64,000 bases of DNA. It comes from Halovenus sp037080055 (GTDB lineage: Archaea > Halobacteriota > Halobacteria > Halobacteriales > Haloarculaceae). Position numbers and translations under genes: made by a program. Within the stretch, counting starts at the first letter, position 1. Each line of letters starts with the position of its first letter. The stretch covers positions 1 through 64,000 of the forward strand of contig NZ_JBAOJI010000006.1 in assembly GCF_037080055.1 (NCBI RefSeq). The letters run 5' to 3'. Below are positions 8,680 through 15,600 of the stretch, one piece after another. The notes under the pieces were generated by a model, which saw only the letters and a list, made by a program, of their open reading frames with translations, did no database searches and was not told the origin of the DNA.

Positions 8680-10059
8680 TTACTCCGCCTCGTCGGTTGC
8701 TGGTTCTTCCTCGTGCTGGTAGCCTTCGAGGCCGGCGATCCGTGCTCTCATGATCCGGGTGTTCTCGACCTGTTCGACGCGGATGCTCAGCCCGTCGTAC
8801 TCGATCTCCTCGCCTTTCTCGACGAGTCGGCCGGCCCGGTTGAAAATGAAGCCAGCGATGGTCTCGAACTCCTCGCCCTCTGGCAGTTCGATACCGAGCG
8901 CCTCGTTGACCTCGTCGATGTTGACTTCACCCTTGACGACCGCGGCGTCGTCGCTCTCGAACTCGATCGGTTCGGCCTCGCCGCCTTCGAGAATCTCCCC
9001 GACGATCTCTTCGACCAGATCTTCCATCGTCACCAGCCCCTCCGTGGTTCCAAACTCGTCGATGACGATGACCATGTTCAGCCGCTTTTCGCGCATCTCG
9101 GTCAGGAGTTCGTCGACATTTTTCGATTCGGGGACGTGGAGGGTGGGATTGATCAGATCTTCCAGCGTGACCTCTCGATCCGTGCTGTAGTGGCGGTCCC
9201 GGACCATATCTGTCACCTCGACGACGCCGATGACGTTGTCGAGTTCACCGTCGTAGACCGGCAGACGGTCGTGGCCGCTCTGGACGCAGGTCTCGATCGC
9301 CTCGTCGATCGAGGTGTCTTTCGAGACGGCGGTCATATCCAGCCGCGGCGTCATCACTTCCTTGGCGATGGTCCGGTTGAATCGCAGCGTTCGCTGGATC
9401 ATCTCCCGTTCGTCGGTCTCCAGCACGCCCTCGCGCTCGCCCGTCTCGATGATCTCTCTGATCTCCTGTCGCGTGATATACGTCTCCTCGATGGCTGCTC
9501 GTCCGCCCGTTATCTTGTTGACAATCCGGGTGAGGTGATCAAACAGCCAGACCAGCGGCATCAGAATCACTTCCGCAAAGCGGAGTGGCCGGGCGATCCG
9601 CAACGACCACGATTCGGTGTGATCGACTGCGTAGGACTTCGGCGCGCTCTCCCCGAACAGCAACACCAGCGCCGTGATCCCCAGCGTCGCGACCCCGACC
9701 GCGACGCCCTGATTGCCGATATAGAAGGCCAACAGACCGGTTGCGATCGAAGACATCGCGACGTTGACGAGATTGTTCCCGACCAGAATCGTCACGAGCA
9801 GGCGATGTGGGTCCGACTTGAGGTATTGCAACGCCTGTGAGCCCGGTTCTCCCTCCTCGGCCATCGTGTCGACACGATGATCTGGCAGCGAGAACAGGGC
9901 GATCTCCGACGAGGAAAAGAACGCCGACAGTCCTAACAGGATGGTGATGGCGATGGCACCCAGGGCGGCAAACGCCGCTCCCGAGATCGAGATCCCAACG
10001 ACCTCGATACCCAAAAGCGAGTTCGTCCAGAGCGTTCCGCCGGCGAAAGCATTCATCAC
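8680..10059 (-). CDS. Hemolysin-family (CNNM/CorC) membrane protein with CBS pair
   Basis: A 459-residue protein in the standard order: an N-terminal DUF21 transmembrane domain (about residues 25-175, with GLSAFFSSSEIALFSL near residue 45), a CBS pair (about 215-340, starting near REVMTPRLDM), and a C-terminal CorC_HlyC domain (about 360-440). Members export or sense Mg2+ or Co2+; the CBS pair usually binds an adenine nucleotide. The hemolysin name is historical. The acidic tail ends EEPATDEAE. It is transcribed towards the PiT gene with only one base between the two stop codons. Confidence 0.85.
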   Translation of the reverse strand: MMNAFAGGTLWTNSLLGIEVVGISISGAAFAALGAIAITILLGLSAFFSSSEIALFSLPDHRVDTMAEEGEPGSQALQYLKSDPHRLLVTILVGNNLVNVAMSSIATGLLAFYIGNQGVAVGVATLGITALVLLFGESAPKSYAVDHTESWSLRIARPLRFAEVILMPLVWLFDHLTRIVNKITGGRAAIEETYITRQEIREIIETGEREGVLETDEREMIQRTLRFNRTIAKEVMTPRLDMTAVSKDTSIDEAIETCVQSGHDRLPVYDGELDNVIGVVEVTDMVRDRHYSTDREVTLEDLINPTLHVPESKNVDELLTEMREKRLNMVIVIDEFGTTEGLVTMEDLVEEIVGEILEGGEAEPIEFESDDAAVVKGEVNIDEVNEALGIELPEGEEFETIAGFIFNRAGRLVEKGEEIEYDGLSIRVEQVENTRIMRARIAGLEGYQHEEEPATDEAE

Positions 10060-10216
10060 GAATTGCTTTTTTTCCCACCCGGATTAACTTTTGCGAGGTA
10101 ACTCCCTCTATTCGAGGTGCGAACCGTCCCGGGGATGAGTCAGCAGGTCGGTCGCTCCTGCGTTCCTCTCTCCTCCGGTGCAAACCCTTACACTTCTCTC
10201 GCCCCTATCACCGCCT

Positions 10217-10513
10217 ATGACAGAGCCAGCGATCACACTGTATCGGCTGCAGGCGTGCCCGTTCTGCGAGCGTGTCGTTCGGAAACTCAACGAGTACGGT
10301 CTCGACTATGACTCTCGATTCGTCGAACCGATGCACTCCGACCGTGATGTCGTCAAACGCGAAAGCGGCGTTCGGACCGTCCCAGTGATCATCGACGAGA
10401 ACACAGGACTCACGACCGCCGAGAGCGCCAACATCGTCGAGTATCTCGACGCCACCTACGGCGACCAGACCACACAGTCGGGTACACCGGCCGAATCTGC
10501 AGAGGGGGCCTAA
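10217..10513 (+). CDS. Glutaredoxin / GST N-terminal domain protein
   Basis: A 98-residue thioredoxin-fold protein with the dithiol motif QACPFCERVVRKL (CPFC, Cys13 and Cys16). The cis-proline loop is VRTVPVIIDENTG, followed by LTTAESANIVEYLDATYG, the GST-N thiol-substrate loop. It probably reduces disulfides or mixed low-molecular-weight-thiol disulfides. ATG at 10217 is chosen because homology starts at once with ITLYRLQACPFC, and a GTG at 10178 would add an unrelated stretch. It runs directly into the redoxin gene (one base between stop and start), so the two are almost certainly co-transcribed. Confidence 0.85.
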   Translation: MTEPAITLYRLQACPFCERVVRKLNEYGLDYDSRFVEPMHSDRDVVKRESGVRTVPVIIDENTGLTTAESANIVEYLDATYGDQTTQSGTPAESAEGA

Positions 10514-10514
10514 T

Positions 10515-11042
10515 ATGGAACTGGATTTCGACGTTGTCGACCTTCCGGAGTCGGAGCACCCGACCGAGGGCGATCTCGCTCCCGACTTCGAGCGTCCGCT
10601 GGTCAACGACGAGTACTGGGAAGACAGCTCTCTCGCCGAACTGACCGAGGAGGGACCGGTCGTTCTTATCTTCCATCCGATGGACGGCGCGTTCCCGGCA
10701 ACGTACATCTGGAACGAGGTCCGTGACCGCGGCCTCGCCGACCACGACCTCTCCGTCGTCGGTGTCTCGATTTCGACGCCCTACGAGCACAAGACACTGC
10801 TCGAAGAACGCGACATCGAAGACACTGGTATTCGGCTGTTCTCCGACCCCGCAAACGAAGTCGCCGAACAGTACGGTATCGTCAACGATCTCGACGGGAT
10901 GACGGGTATTTCGGAGCCACGGCCCGCAACCTTCGTCATCGACGAAGACCGGACGGTCCAGTACGCCTGGGCCGCCGACAAACACCCCGACTTCCCCGAC
11001 TACGACGAACTCGAAGCCGCCGTCGAAGCAATCGCCGAGTGA
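10515..11042 (+). CDS. Peroxiredoxin-fold (AhpC/TSA-like redoxin) protein lacking the catalytic cysteine
   Basis: The 175-residue protein aligns with the peroxiredoxin fold: GDLAPDFERPLVND near residue 20, VVLIFHPMDGAFPATYIW where peroxiredoxins have PxxxTxxC, VVGVSISTPYEHKTLLEE, and RPATFVIDEDRTVQYAWAA. There is not a single cysteine in the whole protein, so a normal peroxidatic mechanism is impossible. It may be a structural, regulatory or ligand-binding relative. I believe this cysteine-free type recurs in haloarchaea, but that is memory, not a search. It is co-transcribed with the glutaredoxin and followed one base later by the Sua5-type gene. Confidence 0.85.
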   Translation: MELDFDVVDLPESEHPTEGDLAPDFERPLVNDEYWEDSSLAELTEEGPVVLIFHPMDGAFPATYIWNEVRDRGLADHDLSVVGVSISTPYEHKTLLEERDIEDTGIRLFSDPANEVAEQYGIVNDLDGMTGISEPRPATFVIDEDRTVQYAWAADKHPDFPDYDELEAAVEAIAE

Positions 11043-11043
11043 G

Positions 11044-11631
11044 ATGTCGGAGTTCGACTTCGACCGCGCCGCCGAGGCGATCCGCGACGGCGAACTGATC
11101 GTCTATCCGACGGAGACCGTCTACGGTCTCGGCGCGGATGCGCTCGATGCCGATGCCGTCGAAGGCGTCTTCGCAGCGAAAGACCGGGATCACTCGAAAC
11201 CCGTCTCGATGGCAGTCCCAGATGTCGAGACTGCCGCCGAGTACACGACCCCGACAGAGCGCGAGCGAGCCTTCATGCGGGAGTTCCTTCCCGGTCCGGT
11301 GACGGTCGTTCTCGAACGCACGCCCGCAGTCCCGGATATTCTCACGGCGGGGCGTGACCGCGTCGGGATCCGAATTCCCGACCACGACGGTGCGCTCGAA
11401 CTGCTCGGCCGCACCGGTCCGCTGACGGCTACCAGCGCGAACGTCAGCGGCACCGGCAGCGTCAGGGATCTCGCGACACTCGACGACCGTATCCGCGAGC
11501 GTGCGGCGGTGGTCCTCGACGGCGGGACGACGCCCGGAGGCGGGTCGACCGTCGTCGATGTCGCGGCTGGTGAAATCCACCGCCGCGGCAGCGCGGCCGA
11601 CGCCATCGAACAGTGGCTCTCGGACAACTAA
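11044..11631 (+). CDS. L-threonylcarbamoyladenylate synthase (Sua5/YciO/YrdC family)
   Basis: Makes threonylcarbamoyl-AMP from threonine, bicarbonate and ATP, the first step of the t6A modification of ANN-decoding tRNAs. The 195-residue protein carries the family landmarks: LIVYPTETVYGLGADAL near residue 22, FAAKDRDHSKPVSMAV, LPGPVTVVLERT, DRVGIRIPDH and a TATSANVSGTGS loop. It lacks the Sua5 C-terminal domain and so is YrdC-length. It is third in a compact + strand run after the glutaredoxin and the redoxin. Its last four bases overlap the convergent Cas4-like gene. Confidence 0.9.
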   Translation: MSEFDFDRAAEAIRDGELIVYPTETVYGLGADALDADAVEGVFAAKDRDHSKPVSMAVPDVETAAEYTTPTERERAFMREFLPGPVTVVLERTPAVPDILTAGRDRVGIRIPDHDGALELLGRTGPLTATSANVSGTGSVRDLATLDDRIRERAAVVLDGGTTPGGGSTVVDVAAGEIHRRGSAADAIEQWLSDN

Positions 11632-12284
11632 CCCTGTAACAGACTCCGCAATGACCGCGTCTTCACGCCACACTCGCCGCGATACTCACAGGGCGTACAT
11701 TTCGACTCATTTCCGATCCGCGCCGGCGGTCCGTCGATCGAATCGGCGATCCGTACTGCTTCCCGGTAGGCTGCGGTCCGGCGGGCATCGATACCGACCT
11801 GCCGGATCACGCCGTAGGCCGGATACTCCGCGTATACCGACTCGACGGCAGTTTCTTCCTCCCAGGAGAGCGCTTTCGCGCCGGCGACGAGTCGGGCACT
11901 CTGGGGCCGCCAGATTCCGTTCTCGGGTGGTTGGCCGGCGAAGACCAGCGACAGCGATGGCGGATCGGTCAACCGCTTGTGGACGATGCCGCGACACTCA
12001 CGTCCGCTGAGAAATGCTTCCCGCTCGGGTGGGTCTGCGAGTTCGTCCCACCGATCTAACTTTGCCCGCGCACAGCCCAGTCTGGAGCGAAACTGTGTCG
12101 GCGTCACTTCGAGTGGAGCGTTCCGGACGGCCTCGTCGTCGGCCAGCAACGACTCGTACTCGTAGGCGATCTGTCGGCGCTCGCCGACGATTTCCGGGAT
12201 CTCTTTTTCGTCCGGATCGCGCTTGCGGTAGTACAGTTTTCGGGGACAGTAAGTCGCGGTCTCGATGTCACGGAACGCGTGCAT
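11628..12284 (-). CDS. Cas4/Dna2-like PD-(D/E)XK nuclease protein, not in a CRISPR locus
   Basis: A 218-residue protein with features of Cas4/RecB-type nucleases: an N-terminal TYCPRKLYYRKRDP with one cysteine, and a C-terminal cluster CTPCEYRGECGVKT supplying three more. Together these would hold an Fe-S cluster. A middle region has an ESVYAEYPAYGV-like beta-strand and LVAGAKALSWEEE. The catalytic D/E-x-K residues are not obvious, so activity is uncertain. No cas genes or repeats are within this window. The TATA-like box at 12308-12314 supports ATG 12284 and independent transcription, though it also follows mcm and the 92-residue gene on the same strand. Confidence 0.65.
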   Translation of the reverse strand: MHAFRDIETATYCPRKLYYRKRDPDEKEIPEIVGERRQIAYEYESLLADDEAVRNAPLEVTPTQFRSRLGCARAKLDRWDELADPPEREAFLSGRECRGIVHKRLTDPPSLSLVFAGQPPENGIWRPQSARLVAGAKALSWEEETAVESVYAEYPAYGVIRQVGIDARRTAAYREAVRIADSIDGPPARIGNESKCTPCEYRGECGVKTRSLRSLLQG

Positions 12285-12307
12285 GGGGCGTCTGGCCCCG
12301 GTTTCGG

Positions 12308-12314
12308 ATAAAAA
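12308..12314 (-). promoter_or_regulatory. TATA-like box of the Cas4-like gene
   Basis: Reads CTTTTTATCC on the minus strand, centred 27 bases before ATG 12284. This is the spacing for a leaderless haloarchaeal transcript. It lies in the short gap after the 92-residue gene. Confidence 0.5.
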
Positions 12315-12326
12315 GCTACTGACCGC

Positions 12327-12605
12327 TCACTCGATCCGTTCGACCTCGAAAGTTGTCGACGCGGGCTCAGAGAGCAACTCCTCTACCTGTTCTCGGGCCT
12401 CTGTGCGAGAGGACGCGACCACGGTGAGCCCGTCAGCACTCGGCTCGCCGCTGGCGCGATAGGCCGTCGTCTCCTCGTCGAATTCTGTCGCGTAGGTGCG
12501 CAAGATTCCCTGCACTTCTCGTTCGAGTTCCGGCAGGGCCAGTTCGTCCTCTTCGTAGGCTGTCAGCGACTCTTCGATGGTCCGGAGGGCTGTGATTCGA
12601 TCCAT
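12327..12605 (-). CDS. Small acidic protein encoded directly after mcm
   Basis: A 92-residue protein beginning MDRITALRTIEESLTAYEED, with a helical first half and a likely beta hairpin at the end (LTVVASSRTEAREQVEELL, TTFEVERIE). I recognise no domain. Its ATG lies one base after the mcm stop codon on the same strand, so the two are co-transcribed and probably translationally coupled. A link with replication is suggested by position only. A start further upstream would lie inside mcm in another frame and gives a low-complexity Arg/Ser-rich peptide, so it was rejected. Confidence 0.75.
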   Translation of the reverse strand: MDRITALRTIEESLTAYEEDELALPELEREVQGILRTYATEFDEETTAYRASGEPSADGLTVVASSRTEAREQVEELLSEPASTTFEVERIE

Positions 12606-12606
12606 G

Positions 12607-15600
12607 TCAGGTCGTGCGGAGGTGGTTGTTCCGCGGTTCGTAGACCTCGCCTTTCTGTTTGAGTTTGTCGATCTCGTGTTCGGCCTTGCTCGTGTCCATC
12701 CCCTCTTCTTCGGCGCGCTCGATGACGACATCGACCGGCGCACCCTCGTCGTACTCGTCCTCGATGGACTCGATCAACTGCAGGACGTTCTTGATCCGGT
12801 CGCGCTGGCTCTTCGAGGTTCCGGTCTCGATCATATCCGCGTCGAGTTCGCCCGTTTCGGGGTCGAGGCCGATATCCTCCAGTGAGTACCGTGCGATTTC
12901 GATTGCTCGCTGGGCGTCCTCCTCGGTCACGGTATCGGATAGTCGCACGCGGGCGCTGGCCTCCGCCAGCCGCACCATCGCCTCCAGTTTTCGGGCGGTC
13001 ACCGGCACCGGCGCGTCCTCGTCGGAGCCCTGCATTCGCAGTTCGACGTAGAAGTCCTGAATGGCGGATTTTGCCTCCTCGGTCATCGTCGGATAGCAGT
13101 TTCGCTGGGCGTAGGCGACGTACTTCCGGAGGAACTCCGCGTCGATGGTCGGCGCGACATCTTCGGTGACACGCTCGACCTCTTCTTTCGTGTAATTGGA
13201 GGTGCTGGTCTCCGTCCGGTGGGTGTTCAGCTCCCCGGCGTAGTTAGTCTGGAGGATGTGCTCGGCCAGTTCGTTGTCTTTCTCCTCGTCTGGCTGGTCC
13301 GTGACGGTGAAGATCAGGTCGAATCGACTGATCAGCGGCGGCGCGAGATCGATCTGCTCGCCGATCGGCTCGAACTCGTCGAACCGACCGTATGTTGGGT
13401 TTGCTGCGCCGAGAAGTGAACATCTTGATTTTAGAGTGGCATTTATTCCAGCTTTGGAAACGCTAATAGATTGCTGTTCGAGCGCTTCGTGCATGGCGCT
13501 TTGGTCTTCAGAATTGTGAACCACGACTCCGTTGGCGATGAAATTGTGGGTTCCCTCGACGGTTAGATCGTACACACTGGGTTCCTGTCTCGCGGTAAGC
13601 GTATCGTACAACCGCCGGATTCGGTTTCGCTTTGCGCTGAGCAGTTCGAATGCCACTTCCCGAACCGTTGTGAAGTCCTCTCCATCGACACACTCGTTGA
13701 ACCACCGCGAAATAGTCGATGGTGCGACATCAAATCGATCTGCCAGTCGACCAAACGAAACAGCGTGTGCGTCCAGTACTGCGCTGAGTTCGTCCCAGTC
13801 GCTCGCCGCCAGGTCCGTCGAGAGAAGCGACTTGGCTCTGTCTGCTGTGTTCTCTACAGGACAATCGAGAAGTTCTGCCAGTCGGTGCTGCTGAAGACGG
13901 ATCTGTCCCTCACCAACATCAGCCGTCGTCGACTCGACGTTCGAAACTCGTCGCCACTTTACGTCGTTGTTGATCAGCGAGCGCAATCGCGCGAACGACG
14001 TGTCTGCTACGTCTGCGATGATCGACCGAAGTCGCTCTCTGACCGATTGTTTGAGTTCGTCACTGTCGCCCCAGTACCGCGATATCTGCTGTTGTGAGTA
14101 CGGTATCCCTACACTCAGCTCCGACTGTGAAACGTGATACTGCTGTCGTAGCTCTGTGACCTCTTCCCACGAGTGTGGGTTCGAGAGCGCGTCGAGATCC
14201 GCCTTGGCCTGCTTCTTTCGTTGCTCGAATGTCTCGAGAACTCGCCTCGCTGCTCGAAGCGAACAGTTCGCGTCGCCGTTCTCGAAGTTACAGTACGTCG
14301 AATCGACCAGCCCACACTCGGCTTGGTGCAGACGAAGGCCCGATCGAGCCTCCTCGAACAGCGGCCCACATTCGGGCAGCACGTCTAGGATCGTCCGGTC
14401 ACCAGTCGTGCGTTCACAAACACTGACGAGCGCCTGTGCTTTTCGTGAGAGCGTGAACCCGATTTCGTTCCGGAAGCGCCGCAAAGACTCGTCCGCGGTA
14501 ACTGCGAGAACGTACAGATCCCGTTTGGTCTCGTACTCGCGTGTCTGGATCTGGCTCGTAATGTCAAACTCCAGCAGTAGCATCTTCGTTCCCAAGAGGA
14601 GTTCGTAGCTCGACGACGAGATACGCACGTTCCGTTCACCGACCGAACCCTCGGAATCAGCGAGGGCACGAATGAACGCCGCTTTCGCTGACTTCGACGC
14701 CGCGGTAACCGGTTCCGGGACACGTTTCCCGTCATAATTCTCGATGTTCAGCCCGCAGTCCAAGAGCGTGTCGGCGTACCGTTTTCCGTGCAGACGGACA
14801 GTCCCCACTCCGTCGTCGCGCTGTTCACTTGGATATCGAGCGGGATCTGCATCCTCGAAGGCATCTCTGCAGCTGCGTTCAAAGTCACGCAGTAGTTCTT
14901 CTTCCGCATTCGTGAATCGGATACCGTATGAGCCGTCATCCCGGCTGTAGTAGATATTTCCATCTCCTGCGATGTACCCGAGGATCGCTGCGCGGGGAGT
15001 TGATATCCGGGCGTCAGACCGCCCCGCTGTCGAGCTATTCGGCGGCATGGCCGTCTGTGCGCCGCCGTCGGGCACGGTGTGTTCCATCGAATCGGGAACG
15101 TACACCCAGTCACCGTCCTCCAACTCACTGGCTGGCTTCGTCGTCTGCTCTCCGTCAGAGAGAACAAAAAATGGATGATCTTCCGTTGCTGTCACGCTCT
15201 CTCCGGATTCTAATGACACATCGAGAACGGTTTCAGGTGCGTTGTACTCGTGTACCGCGGTTACCGGCCGCTGGACAATCTCGCCGCGTTCTGTCATTGT
15301 CCACACCCGCGCATCGATATCACGAATCGTCTGCCCGTTCTCTAGCTCTTCGACGGAACCGTCTTCCTCGAACCGCCGAGCGAACTCTCGGATCGGTGTA
15401 ATCCCATCGGAGGTGTGGACCATCGTGTCTCCTGTCACACACCGCATCTTATCGAGCTCGTCCACTGCCGCGATCCCCTGATCTGCTAGCACGAGCGCAC
15501 CCGCTTCCAGTGTCCACTGCTGGCCCTCGCCGAAGTCGTCGCGTACCGCCGCGGCAGTGAGGCCCGCCGATGAGGAACCTTTCCCGGAGGTGTAGACCGA

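Noticed and set aside
11628..12605. CRISPR-associated locus around the Cas4-like gene
   Set aside because: No direct-repeat array and no other cas gene within the window.
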